Assembly (NCBI RefSeq): GCF_032854445.1
Contig: NC_088307.1
Coordinates: 24,811,953-24,875,952 of the forward strand
Direction: 5' to 3'
Source of the DNA: Liolophura sinensis
Taxonomy: Eukaryota; Mollusca; Polyplacophora; Chitonida; Chitonidae
DNA length: 64,000 nucleotides
The position numbers and the translations under genes were made by a program. This document shows positions 35,040 to 48,100 of the stretch, piece after piece (positions within the stretch are counted from its first letter, which is position 1; the number at the start of each line of letters is the position of its first letter). Under the pieces are notes generated by a model. It did no database searches. It saw only the letters and a list, made by a program, of their open reading frames with translations, and was not told where the DNA came from.

Positions 35040-35392
35040 CCTTGATAAGTGCTTTTGGTAGAGCGTCCGATTCGGAGGTGGTAGATCCAGGATCAATCCT
35101 GGGTCGGGTCACACCTTAGACCTTAAAAATGCGGAAGTTGTAGCTTCCTCACTTGGTGTTCAGCATTAAGGGGATAGTGCAACGGCTGGTTGACCCGTAT
35201 CGGTATAATGGCTTGGGTGGGGAAGCTTACTTGCCTTCGGTAAGTGGTCTCAGTGAAGCTGCACTAGATAAAAGAGTGGTGGAAATCCGTCCTTCATCAA
35301 GAAGGCACATTATATATACTCTAAGAACTCCTTAGTCGTCATATGACTGAAAAATTGTTAAGTACGACGTTAAATCCCAAGCATTCATTCAC
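35040..35392 (+). mobile_element. Full second-family SINE
   Basis: Starts with a tRNA-like head (TTTTGGTAGAGCGTCCGATT, box A; GGATCAATCCTGGG, box B) and continues through AGCATTAAGGGGATAGTGCA and CCTTCGGTAAGTGGTCTCAG to GACGTTAAATCCCAAGCA. It is the same family as 19239-19572, in opposite orientation. Confidence 0.88.
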
Positions 35393-35460
35393 TTAATCGA
35401 TTGGTGCTTCACGCATAACATTTAAGTAGGCGTACGTACCGCCTGAAGATGGCACGTGTA

Positions 35461-35726
35461 TATTTCTTTATTTATTTAACTGGTGTTTTACGCCGTAGTC
35501 AACAATATTTCACTTATACGACAATGGACAGCATATATGATGGGAGAATACCGGGCAGAGACAGACGGAAATTCATGACCATCTGCAGGTTGCTGGAACA
35601 CCTTCCTATGTACGACCGGAGAGTAAGCCAGCATAAGCTACACTTGAACTCATAGCGACTGCATTGGTGAGAGGTTCCTGGGTGATTGTACCGCGCTGGC
35701 ACGCTACCTACTAGGCCACGGAGACG
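35461..35726 (-). mobile_element. Full-length tRNA-headed SINE, left arm of inverted pair
   Basis: Tail at left (TTTATTTATTTAACTGGTG), then body, box B region and head (CTACTAGGCCACGGAGAC). It meets the next copy head to head. Confidence 0.85.
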
Positions 35727-35856
35727 CGCAGCGTAATGACCCAAGAGTCACCAATGCGGTCGCTATGAGTTCAAGTCCAGCTCATGCTGGCTTCCTCTCC
35801 ACTGTGGTATAAGTGAAATATTCTTGACTACGGCGTAAAACACCAATAAATAAATA
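35727..35856 (+). mobile_element. SINE copy, right arm of inverted pair
   Basis: Starts GCGCAGCGTAATGACCCAAG, inside the head, has box B (GAGTTCAAGTCCAGCTCATG), lacks most of the central body, and ends CACCAATAAATAAATAAAT. Confidence 0.85.
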
Positions 35857-36211
35857 AATCTATGAAAAATTCGGCAATTTCATTACTTCCCAGTTCCTGC
35901 TTCCCCTAAGGGCGTATACATGTAGGGGCCTACGATATTTACGGGTCTGTCCGGTCATGTGTCTGGTGTCTTCAGCCTGGCATTCCAGTGAGACAGCACT
36001 ATAAATATGTTGATACTGTGACCGACTTGCAATATACAAAGAAACACCGACGTGATATGATCTAAATGACTGCAGCCTTTTTTTGCAATGGTGTAGGTGG
36101 GAAAACATTCATGACAATGTAAAGTGCTAGAAATTTAACAATATACCGAATGATTAAGGCTCATACTTGCGCGTGTGTTCAATAATAATGATGAAACCAA
36201 GGAATTACCAT

Positions 36212-36338
36212 GTAAATGTAAAAGGGTACAGAAGCTTTCGATCCATATGCCAGGATCATCAACAAGGGACTAACAATTATTATTGTCAATTGATAATGGT
36301 CCCGGCTGATCGAAGCTTGTGAAACCTTTTACACTTAC
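36212..36338. repeat. Long imperfect inverted repeat
   Basis: Left arm TAAATGTAAAAGGGTACAGA then AGCTTTCGATC; right arm in reverse TAAGTGTAAAAGGTTTCACA then AGCTTCGATC. The outer arms are about 32 bp. An inner, weaker pairing (GCCAGGATCATCA with GCCGGGACCATTA) extends the hairpin. Confidence 0.7.
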
Positions 36339-37003
36339 GTAGTGATGCCTCGACTTCATAGTTATTTATTTACCAAATGCTGTTCTCCAACTCTGTGTTA
36401 AAAATTAACACTTCCGCATAGTGAATGTTGAAATTCTTGTGTTGTAACACTGTGTTATACACCTTGTGCGGAGTACAACATTTTAATATGTTGAAACTCC
36501 CATTTTGGCACATTTATAACATGTATTATTTTAACACTATTTAAACTGTTGACGACAATAAAATTGCTTTTTAACAGAACAGAATTAAGCTGTATCAGTC
36601 TTGTACATTATAATGTTAACTGTGGTAGGATAAAATAATGCATAACTGTAGCTCTCTTATTTCATTTTTTTTTTGGACTCACAAGTTCAAATTGCATAAA
36701 GCCTTATTTCGTATATTTGACTGATTTATAACACGGTATCTACATTGTCACTTTTACGACGGTAATCGGAATGCTGGGTTTGAGAAAATCCTTCTCAACG
36801 CTCTCCATTGCCGTCTCCATGTATGGAACATATAGCTACTTAAAAGTAGCGACATACAGGCCTTTGGGGGAGTTATCTTTCCATACCGATGGATGAATGG
36901 AATAGGCCTAAAAAATAAAGTTGTATTAAAGTATCTTATAAACCAAGAGACCGTCAACACCTCAACAAGACTACAGAGTGACCAGAAATTGTGAGGTACA
37001 CTA

Positions 37004-37225
37004 AAAAAAAAACAAAAAAAAAAACAATCTGTTAATTTTAACAGAAAGTATGAATGATGCTAGTATGTATTGTGTCATGATAACGTAAAATTTTGTCATG
37101 TTCAGCATGTCCTGTTAGTCTAATATAATCTTATATTATGTTGAATTCATAGAATAGTTGTGCTATATTTAACAGAATAATCTGCTACAATAACGGAATA
37201 CAGTCTAGCGTCACCCAAACAACAG
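37004..37225. mobile_element. Truncated CACTA-like MITE
   Basis: CAATCTGTTAATTTTAACAG followed by AAAGTATGAATGATGCTAG and later TATATTTAACAGAATAATCT match the element at 5166-5587 in order. The right end is missing. Confidence 0.65.
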
Positions 37226-37774
37226 GCTTTATGTGCATGGCGTGTTGGAGTTCTGTAGCTTTAATTTGGGGCGTTTGTCAAGCATACTTGGCGAAGAAGT
37301 GAGGCTGGGAGTTGGGAGTAGGGAATCTCTGGGGTATGATCAGTTTCCTAAAACCATAACCTGCCCGTCGCCGATTATGTATAGGTGAAAAGTGCTTAAG
37401 TATGCATACCGTTAAACCATGATTAAATGAACGAAAACAGTCCCAAGCACGATTTCTTCTATCTCTAAATATAAAACATATGTAAAGGAATTACAAAACA
37501 GCAAGAAGAGCATCAGACAAAGAAAAAAAACGTATTAGCAACATATGGTTTTGTTTTATTACATGTATTCCTATAAAATACACTAAAAACAACAAAGGTT
37601 TGGTGTACAAAAGACCTCAGCACCATGTATCATTTATGCACACATAGAACAAAAACATACATGCATATTCGTGTATGAAATAACAATGTGATAGACCCAC
37701 ATGTAGTCCTATCATTTATACATGTGCATTTAATAGGGCTGAGCGTGCGTTAGAAGAAAATTCACCTCGTATTT

Positions 37775-37990
37775 GAGAGCTAAATAAAAACTCTAAATAC
37801 GAAGAGCTGAATAGGAACAAGACCTGAAAACTCTAAATACGAGAGCTGAAGAGGAAAAAGAGCCGAAAATTCTAAATACGAGAACTGAAAAGGAACAAGA
37901 GCTGGAAATTCTAAAAACGAGCGGAAACCTCTAAGTACAAGAGCTGAAAACTCTAAATTCAAGTGCTGAAAATTCTAAACTGGACAAATA
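37775..37990. repeat. Minisatellite, about 36-bp degenerate unit
   Basis: Five to six copies around GAAAACTCTAAATACGAGAG and CTGAAGAGGAACAAGAGC, with length variation. Confidence 0.8.
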
Positions 37991-40789
37991 GCCCCTGTAT
38001 ATAGTAGGTATATAGCCTAAAACTTTTACACCAGCTAGAATTTCATGTGGAAGTTTGAATCTGTTGCAAAGCAGTGGCTTCAAATGCGTGTACTTCAAAG
38101 AAATGTTGACGACGATATTTTTATCAAAGCGGCCTCTGAATAGAGTATTATCGAGCGGCTTTTAAAAAAAGCCATTGTCCTTATATGGATGATCCTTGTG
38201 ATGCAGGTGTATAATGTCTCGAGCGCGGGGTCACAATACTTGACCTAACAAGAAAAAAAAAAATTTGTATATATATAAATCGCACGTAGATATCTTTATA
38301 TGCTTATAATCTGGGACAAATATACTCGTTCCAGTCATAATCAAATGGCAGTGATTTATTGTACATATGTGTTGTCCAATGTGCTTCAGTTCGCACCTGC
38401 AGTCATTCCAGACCAAAAAAAATCCCTTGGCTGCGTGATTTATTTATTTATTTGATTGGCCAGAATTTTGGAGGGACTGCGTGATTGGCTGATTGGGTGG
38501 CGTATAACACCGAATGTACTCAACAGTATCTTAGTTATGCCATGGTGGTCAGTTTCGATTAGAAATGCGGAAACCGGTGCGCGAGGAGTAAACTATCGGC
38601 TTTATATGCTAGTTTCGGAAAGATTTCCACCATCAGACAGCTGCAATCAAAAGATAGCTCAATTTTCACCTGTATATACCATACCGGAAGTCGAGTGACC
38701 ACATAGTGAGAGATCTGAATCTTTACTTTACACACATACATGCCAGATAATTGAATCAAAGTAGTGGTTAAGATATAGAGTGAAAAGTTTCGGCTTTTAG
38801 TACCATTGTTCATTCCTGTAATGATATTCCAGAGTGAGCAACAAGATGGAAAGAGGGACTGGGTAAAAACTTTTCTTTTTTTGCCACTGCACAGTCAGTG
38901 ATTTTCTGGCCTTCAGTTGACAATTTCTTAAGAAATCTAGTCGACTAAATATGAGATCAGCAAAAAAATACCTGTCGGTTCCGAATTAACGTATAAATTC
39001 GTTTAACGTACACAGAAACTTAGATCACACAACTATATTTGGACTGATACTTCTGGTTAACAGGGCTCTATACATACAGATTGAATACAATGTAAACTTT
39101 CCGAGTCATCATTTGACAGTTACCCATAAATTTCACAAGGCCATTATTGGGCATTGTGTCTAAATTTTTGTTGTTTATTTGAAATCATACAAAACAGAAG
39201 TGCCAAAGTCACACAGCTTTAAGGATTAATATTACAAGTTGTTCACTGTTCTCTGGTTGGTCGTCTTGCATTTCACGCGTACATCATTATCCAATGAAAA
39301 TATCTCATGTATATTTAGAGCACCTTATGCCTTATATTGCCCCGAGTATACATTCCCAGGGCTTAGTCAGCTCATCATCAATTTGGTGGTGAGTTCATGC
39401 ATACATTTCATGCAAGCAAATAAGATGTCAGTTTTATACTTCCACAATGTTTGTGGAGTAAAATAAAATATAACTTCCAAATGCACCCAGTCGTCCGTGT
39501 TACTGTCTTTATGTTTCGGAAATGCAGACAAACCGTTTTGGTGATACCAGAACGTTTATAGTTCGTATGTTGCTTTCCTAACCAATCAACAGTTGCGTAC
39601 CCCGCACCCCTCCGTGCCCCAAAAAGACAGCCCATCTTTCAAAACAAGAATTCCAAAGTTTTCAAGACATAACCATCTAATTCGGTTCGCATTGCCCCAT
39701 AAAATACACGAACTCTCTATACTCTCTGTAACAAACACATACAAATATGAATAACAGTGCTTTCAACAAGTTTATACACTAGTAACCGCCTCCTTGGAAG
39801 ATTTCATCAAACTGGTTCTCGTTTCCAGGAAAAGCAAGTGAAAAAAGAACAACTGCAAATCTGTACTGTATCTCCAATCGCTACTGCGTGTGTGTGTGTT
39901 TTTTTTTTAAAGAAATCAGGAGATTTTTATCCTTTGAAATGGTCTTCCGCTGGACCGTGTGTTCAAACAACGTCTTTTCTTAACATATCAGAAACATTTT
40001 CCCTTTATATTATCCTTCCACTGGTTCTTCCATGACTGTAACATATCTGGAGCATTTGCCCCCGTTGTATTGCCTTTCTGTCGGACATTTCATGAATTTC
40101 CAATAACACAACTGTCAATTTCAAGGGCACTTCTAAATCCCCACAAACACGGGTAATCATCAACTTGTAATATACATATACATTCTCCTGGAAAATTTAC
40201 ATATGTCTTTCTGTAATATCCAGGCAATTCGATCCGAAATAAAGTACACAGAGGCAGGGGCTTCCACAATGCTGTATATAGTTACTGTATTGTATTAAAC
40301 CCAGTTCGCAACTGCACAGTGTTGTGCAGGCTGTGTGGTGTGGATTGACACAGTTGTCGGAGTAGCTGTTGCATAGTTCTGCGCTGCTTTTGGGATCATT
40401 CTGATGCCCAGTACCAGAATCACACAGGTCGGCAGTTAAAACATAAAACCGTAACGCCACGCTGTAAGGCTCTCCAACGTACTACAAACAGTACCCCAAA
40501 TAAACATTTTCTCCGAAAGTTCCACACGCCATGCGCGATACTACCGGAAGTCAGTGCAGCAATGCGTTCACTGGTTCTCTCATGAATGAACGTCTCAAAC
40601 GAGATTCCACCGCCATTAAATATTTTTGTATGGAAAAGTATGTAGTTAATAATTAATTGTCCTTGTCCAAATTATTGTTTCAAAAGTTTGACCAGAGATC
40701 TCTGTCTTCGTTATCTTGACCCTGTTTGCAGGAACCTGGTAGAGAAACAGAAAAAAACACACAAATTTTATACATTTGTTTATTTACTG

Positions 40790-41190
40790 ACTGATTCAGG
40801 CGTTAAGCGTTTTAACATTAGGCCTATACACCGACGACAGTTTGGGAAAAAACCAAAACTCAGTTCAGGCAAATCAGTGCCTCCAAACAGACATTCGTAT
40901 ACCAGCCGTAAACCAATAAGGACGTTACAGATCAATAATCGCACGGCCAGTTCCCAAAACGACGCATAACACAAACCACAGAAGAAATAAGAAAATATAT
41001 AAAGTATGAAATTAGGCCAGAATCACGCAAAGAGAAGTGGTTAACAGTTTTCAGTGATGGTTAAAAGACGCTAAGTATGTTTTAGGCGAAAGGGGGAAAT
41101 CGCGTGGCGGTTTAATTCAATACGATGAATATACGGTCTCTATCCCCGAATTAAGCGAAATTAGACACGAAGCAGAGCGCCAAAAATTCC
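40790..41190. repeat. Dispersed repeat, copy 1
   Basis: Shares with 45060-45420, in the same order and orientation, ACAGACATTCGTATACCAGC, ATAATCGCACGGCCAGTTCC and TCTATCCCCGAATTAAGCGA. About 350 bp are alignable. Class unknown. Confidence 0.75.
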
Positions 41191-41224
41191 GAAGGCTTTG
41201 TCCATATTTACTTACGAGAATTGT

Positions 41225-41880
41225 ACTCATTATGTAAAAGCAACAAGGCATGTGAGACAAAGTCACAAGGCATGTGAGACACAGCCACTAGTGAGGTGAG
41301 ACAAAGCCACATGACATGTGAAACAAAGCAAATAGTGAGGTGACAAAGCCACAGCGCATGTGAAACAAAGCCACTAGGCATGTGAGACAAAGCCACTAGT
41401 GAGGTGAGACCAAGCCACAAGGCATGTGAGACAAAAGCCGCCAGTGAGGTGAGAGTGAGCCACGCCCGCATAGGTACAGACAGGTACAAAAGTGTTAGAA
41501 CAGGGAAAACCAAGACTCAGGTACATGTCAGAAAAAGCCCCGCCCGTATAGGTACAGCTAAAACAGAGCTACAACAGAGAAAGTCACGGTGGGGGGGGGG
41601 GGGGGGGGGGGAAACATGTAAGAAAAAGCCATGACAGTCTAGACAAAGCCATGGCGGAGGTCAAATAAAGTCACAAGGGATGTTGAAAAGCCACGCCAAA
41701 CAAGACACAACGAAGGTCAGGTAAAGCCACGCCAAACAAGGCAAAGCCACAACGAGGGTCAGGTAAAACCACGCCAAACAAGGCAAAGCCACAACGAAGG
41801 TCAGGTAAAGCCAAGACGAAGGTCAGGTAACGCCTCGACAGTCAAAGCAAAGCCACAACGGGGTTCAGACTAAGTCATCA
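41225..41880. repeat. Two related arrays around a poly-G run
   Basis: Left array (41225-41450): AAGCCACAAGGCATGTGAGA alternating with CACTAGTGAGGTGAGAC. A run of 21 G lies at 41591-41611. Right array (41635-41880): AAGCCACGCCAAACAAGGCA alternating with AAGCCACAACGAAGGTCAGG. All units share the word AAAGCCAC. Confidence 0.85.
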
Positions 41881-42134
41881 CCGGGGTCAAGTAGCGTTGA
41901 TTTTGTGGCATCCAATCGGACAAATAGGAACTTCCATTGTAATGACCATGCACCGAAAAGAACATTTTTCCGGCTAAAGTCATGGAAAATTCAAGAATTT
42001 GAATTTTAAGTCCAAAAGTAATTCTTTTTTTTCAATGGATAGTCACACGTAATTCTTTTAAAACATGCTTAACAATCCACTGAGAAAAAAAAAATTTTTT
42101 TTGGTTTTTGTTTTCGACATAAATATTATCTTAC

Positions 42135-45100
42135 AGTCTTCAAGCCTCTCCTCCAAAATGGAGATCTGCTCACTAAGGGAGGCTAGTCTGTCAAAGGGAA
42201 TGAACTGTGGGTCCTGATAGTAATCTTCCGTTGTTGTTGTTGGTCGCTGAGTGGTCGTTGTTGGTTTCTTGGTGCCAGGAGTTGGTTTACTCTTCATGTA
42301 GGTATGTATCTGCTCATCCATGTGGTGCATGTCGTTTTGTAGCGTCGATAAATTTCCCATCAAAGCGTCCTAAAGAGCAAATAAAACACAACAAGAAATG
42401 TATTGGTGTTTACACTTTTATTTATCGTTAATATTTTCGTGAAATTCGAAGAAACCATTTATAAATCGTGATATTCTGACCGGTGCCCCCTTTTGACAGA
42501 CCTGTCCTCGCACATACGTGACTAAATGGAGAGACGTTAATAAGGAGTAGGCCTGTTTTTATCAAGCTCGATTCTTCTGATTTGCCACACAATACGTTGC
42601 TGATTTGATAGCTTTAAACAACCCGTATATACCAAGGGATGTGACAAATATGTATGTATTCGCTTTTAAAATTCACGGGATTAAAAGTAGATCCCGAATG
42701 CTTCGTCTTCTAAACTGCAGATAGACGATTTGATGTCCCCTGAAATCGATTCCGATTAACTAAAACGTCGAAAACTTCTGGAAAAGCACTCAGTGGGTAC
42801 ACCTAATGCATGTATTCGGCAATACTTTGCAGGGCTTGACAATAAATAATTCCAGAAGGTCTTACGGGCATGACGTCACCAGGCCAGGGCTCCCCGGTCG
42901 ACAAGATTGGCAGAAGGTTCAACTGTGGTGGGTTTGTTTTAAATGGAACTAGTTGACGTAAGATTTTTTTTAATATGCAGTTTACACACTAACATAGCAA
43001 GAATATTGTATCTAGGGAACATTTAGTGTGAAAATAAAGTCGTTGGGATCCCCTTTAAAGGATAACGCCTGGTGACACCAAACAATTCAATAAATAATGC
43101 ATATAGATTTGGTATTGTCGACCTCTTATTTTCCCCAAGGCCAAGAGAGCGGCGGCCTCAGGGGGCGGGGATTAAATACATATGTATGCAGAGAAACAGA
43201 GCAAAATGGTCTGAACATCCTAAAGTATCTTATCTCAGCGATAACTCGATATGACGTATACAAATGACACCTTCATGCCACTCAAATTTGTTACCTCGTA
43301 TGCTCGATTCCCTCCGTGCATTTTACTTTGGCGATGGAGTAAGCGATGTCTAAGAAAACAGAAACCTTGTATAACAGCAGCTCACTATTTATGTTATAGC
43401 CTGAACTACAAACGCCCCATTTTACCAAAACGGCTCAAAGAATGCTAAAACTTTCACTTTCAACTATTTCTTTTAAACCCACATTGAAACTGACGCACTG
43501 AGAAATGATAAGCGCTGACAATATCAATACATTTGTGTTTTCCGCATTGCCTTATCAAGTACTATGTGGTTCCTTGCATTGTAATTCTGTAAACTAATTT
43601 CAGTAATTCTGACAAAACCCTAACTGGTGTAAATTGACAAATTGCCCGATATCACCGGTAATACTTGTACGTGCGACCAGTTGCCAAATACCACTGACAC
43701 CACTGCTATGGTTTTGCCCTGTGTGCTGTACGTAGTCTTATATTAAAGCGTTAATCTTCATTACAGTTTTTTTATGATCAGTTTTTTTTTCATCTGCATG
43801 AAATCCATATATTGATAGATACAACTGAAAGTTTCATAATCATGTTTGTCTATTTTGAAATCACTATCAGTACTTAATGGTATCATTATTTTATATCGAT
43901 TTCACGCAAGACGTACCTTTTGTATATACTAAGCAAACTGTCAGAATTGCCATGTTTGACTGGTTTACTAAAAGGGCTAACACTGGAACAAATCGGGCTA
44001 AATGTTATCAGAGATAATCAACAGTTTTAGAGGTGTGCAGAAGACTTAAACGTGTATTAGTATTCCAGGCCTAACCCTGGATAGTTCAAGTAAGCTGTTT
44101 TGGTTTGTTGTGAATCTGACAATCCATCATGTATCTGTCAACATCTGGCTAAACCTACCTTCTCCTTCTCCAATGAATTCACACGGTACATCAGCTCTTT
44201 GTACCCCTTGGCCATATTATCATATTCTGGCAAGCACGTTAGACATACTGAAAAATAAAAGCAAAAAGGGAAGCAAGTGATATCTATTATATATATTAAA
44301 TAAAATAATATCTTCGGCCGTACGTGGGAAGGCCTGCCGACAACCTGCGAATAATGGTTTGTTTCCCCCGGGCTCTGCCCGTTTTCCCCCCACTATAATG
44401 CTGGTCGTCGTCGGATAAGTGAAATATTTTTGTGTACAGCGTAAAATACAAATAAAATAAATAAATACTATAACAACTACTTTGACCAAATTAGGTGGTG
44501 ACCCAGTTCGTGTTGATATTTCCGAAGATACACGTTTATAAAAATAGATGGATAACAGGTTTAGGCCTTCCAAGGCTAGAAAACACTCAAATGAAGTATA
44601 CATCAGGTGAAAGATCATTAAACACTGTCCAAGGAAATAGTTCCATATATTTTTTTAGAATTAGGATTATAATTTTGTAACCGCTCAAAGGCCACATACA
44701 ATAGTTTTTGTCGTATTTTATTATTTGATAAATGTTTGAAGCCGTACTCAGAAATGTTTCCCTACTTCTCATCTACGACGGAGGTGAGTTCTTTATTCAG
44801 AGGAGCCGGAACGCCCGGGGAAATCAATCAGTTACTGACAAATTTCCCCGGCGTCTAACGTACAGATTACAGATTTAACAACTATCCGAAAGCTTCAGCT
44901 GCGTATTATCACCAAGATCCTGCGAACGATGAGAGCAGAGGAATCTACAAATTTCTTTCCCAAGGTAGGTATTGAACCGACACTTTGTGCACCCGCTTTT
45001 TGGAATCAGAAACCTTTTTGCTGAATTCTGCATCTTCTGGTGTATCAGGGGACATAACTTTGAAAACTGGGAGGTAGCGAGTTAATCAATATAGGCGTAA

Positions 45101-48100
45101 CAGACATTCGTACACCAGCCGCAAAGCAAAACGAACACTCCGGGTGTATAATCGCATGGTCAGTTCCCATGATGATGTTAAGCACAAACAACCGAAGGAA
45201 TGAGAAAGTGTGTTAAGTACGAAATTTGACGGAATCATGGAAAGAGAAGAGAATGGCTGAAATCAGTACTGAAATAGTGTACCATACCACAGGGTATCAG
45301 TTGCGCCATGATTGAGTGTTCATATATCCAACACGGAGATCGAATTCTGTAAGATGAATATATTGCCCCTAGCCCCACGGGTTAAGCAGAATTAGAAACA
45401 AGTCTAAAGCAATAGCGACATTCTAATATACACGTATGGGACTTCAGTGGTTTTATATAAAGCTATTGATACATCTTGTATATTCATCTAATTTATAATC
45501 TGATTTAATTGTTTGCATTTATAAAATCGACTTTACATTTCCACACTTCTTTTCATATAAATTACGTATATATTCAGCGATACCCACGTTTACAGGTTTT
45601 CTTATCTTCGCCAAGTTGAAAACCCTCGTGACATGCGCACGTGTAGCTTCCGTTTGTGTTCTTGCAGAGTTGTTGACAATCATGGCGGCCATTTTTACAT
45701 TCGTTCAGATCTGGAAAAGTAAATAAATAAATAAATAAATAAATAATTACAATGATTATCTCTTGTAAGTGAATTCTGAAGAGTTCAATTCAAAAAGGTA
45801 TCTTTCAGTTATAGAAGTAATCTTAAAGCGAATAAAAATAAAACCTACGACATTTAAAATTGCTAAAATACTAACTGGCGTATATATACGTGAATGTGAA
45901 CAGTAGTCTTGTATAACGTACATGTGACTTTTTCAGAAACAAAAAGGAATTATTATTTCATGTTTATGTTCCCCCGGGTTCTGTTGTGTTTCCTCTCGCT
46001 GTAATATTGACGGACGTCATATAAGTGAAATATTCTCGAGTACACCGATCAAATAAGAAAATAAGTAAATTTCACGGTTATACATCATTCATGTCAGAAA
46101 GTACAGAGTTGGCTTTCCTTACCGTCTTTACACGTAGGTCCGTTCCATCCGCGGGGACATTTACATTTGTTCGGTTTGATACACTGGCCGTTGTTTGTGC
46201 AGCCTTGGTCACATATTGCTGAAAAGAAAATTCCAAAACATTGTTCTAAATAAAAGTCGCACGAGTAACCTATTTTTTCAAACTTGAAGTTTATGTCCTG
46301 TAAAGGCAAGGCTGGATTCTAGTGAATATGATTACCAGACGTACAGTATACAGAGTAAAACCAGAGCAGCGATGACAGCGTGATAGACGTACAGCATAGA
46401 GAGTAAGGCCAGAGCAGCGACGACAGCGTGATAGACGTACAGTATACAGAGTAAAACCAGAGCAGCGATGACAGCGTGTTAGACGTACAGCATACAGGGT
46501 ACAACCAGAGCAGCGATGACAGTGTGATAGACGTACAGTATACAGAGTAAAACCAGAGCAGCGACGACAGTGTGATAGACGTACAGCATAGAGAGTAAGT
46601 CCAGAGGGGCGACGACAGTGTGATAGACGTACAGCACAGCGAGTAAAACCAGAGCAGCGATGGCAGTGTGATAGACGTACAGCATACAGAGTAAAACCAG
46701 AGCAGCGATGACAGTGTGATAGACGTACAGCATACAGAGTAAAACCAGAGCAACGATGACAGTGTGATAGACGTACAGCATACAGAGTAAAACCAGAGCA
46801 GCGATGACAGTGTGATAGACGTACAGCATACAGAGTAAAACCAGAGCAGCGATGACAGTGTGATAGACGTACAACATACAGAGTAACACCAGAGCAGCGA
46901 TGACAGTGTGATAGACGTACAGCATACAGAGTAAAACCAGAGCAGCGATGACAGTGTGATAGACGTACAGCATACAGAGTAAAACCAGAGCAGCGATGAC
47001 ATTGTGATAGACTTACAGCATACAGAGTAAAACCAGAGCAGCGATGACAGTGTGATAGACGTACAGCATACAGAGTAAAACCAGAGCAGCGATGACAGTG
47101 TGGTAGACGTACAGCATACAGAGTAAAACCAGAGCAGCGATGACATTGTGATAGACGTACAGCATACAGAGTAAAACCAGAGCAGCGATGACAGTGTGAT
47201 AGACGTACAGCATACAGAGTAAAACCAGAGCAGCGATGACATTGTGATAGACGTACAACATACAGAGTAAAACCAGAGCAGAGCAGCAGTAACTTCATTG
47301 CACCGGTTACGTGTGACAATTTGCCAATCATCACACTGTCGTCACTGCTCTGGTTTTACTTCCTATGCTGTTAGTGCTTTAAGTCGTAAGTTATGTGTCT
47401 ACGTACGTTTCAGGCAGCCGTTGTCCGTAGGAGAGACCTGGGCCCAACCGGGGCAGCATTTTAGGACTTTTCTTGTCTTCGTCTCCATTTGATACACTGT
47501 CTGATAGGCTCGTTCATATACCACTCTACAAATACAAATTATTAATTATTTAATTCATCTATTCATAATTAATATTTATAAATTCTTAGATGACACACTA
47601 CATATGGACACAGAATTCCCTTCAGTTATTGCTGGTAACGTTTCGATGTAGCTTCTCACATGGTTTTCAAATCTGATTGATTTATTAACAAGAGCTTGCA
47701 CACATTACAATGTAGTGATTAGAAAACACGACTGTAGTGTTTTATACATGTATGTGTCAGAATATATGAGTCATCGAACTGCTCCATACATGCACTTTCG
47801 CTCTGAAAACATTTTCAGATGCTTTTCTTAGCTGTTAGCTGGGGGGTCTAAGTGGCTCAGTTGGCTGGCGCAAACGCAGAGTAATGACCCAGGAGCCTCT
47901 CGCCAGTGCGGTCGCTGTGAGTTCAAGTCCAGCTCATGCTGCCATCTGATTAGGTGCAGTGGGGTAGGTGAAGGATAGTCAACTAAGGATAATACTGTCT
48001 GAGGTTACTTTCAAAGGAAGACTGCATGCACAGACAGAGAACGTCGTTTCTGCACCTCATGCTGGCTTCCTCTCCGGCCGTAGGCGGGAAGGTGTGTCAG

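Larger units (their letters stand above)
32961..42134. other. Intergenic stretch between the Polycomb-like gene and EGFL7
   Basis: No convincing gene. It holds SINEs at 34371, 35040, 35461 and 35727, a long imperfect inverted repeat (36212-36338), MITE remains (37004-37225), a minisatellite (37775-37990), a repeat shared with 45060-45420 (40790-41190), and tandem arrays with a poly-G run (41225-41880). The EGFL7 last exon may lie in the right part. ETS-like ACCGGAAGT at about 40542-40550 hints at an unrecognised promoter. Confidence 0.5.

Noticed and set aside
40197-40460. Cysteine-containing minus-strand open frame considered as the EGFL7 last exon
   Set aside because: No acceptor of the required phase and no match to the short EGFL7 C-terminus; probably non-coding.
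46291-47334. Open frame of 347 codons on the minus strand (CHRCSGFTLYAVRLS repeats) and similar long frames
   Set aside because: It is the 48-bp minisatellite read in frame. A unit divisible by three with no stop is open in several frames at once, and there is no start context, splice structure or composition of a gene.
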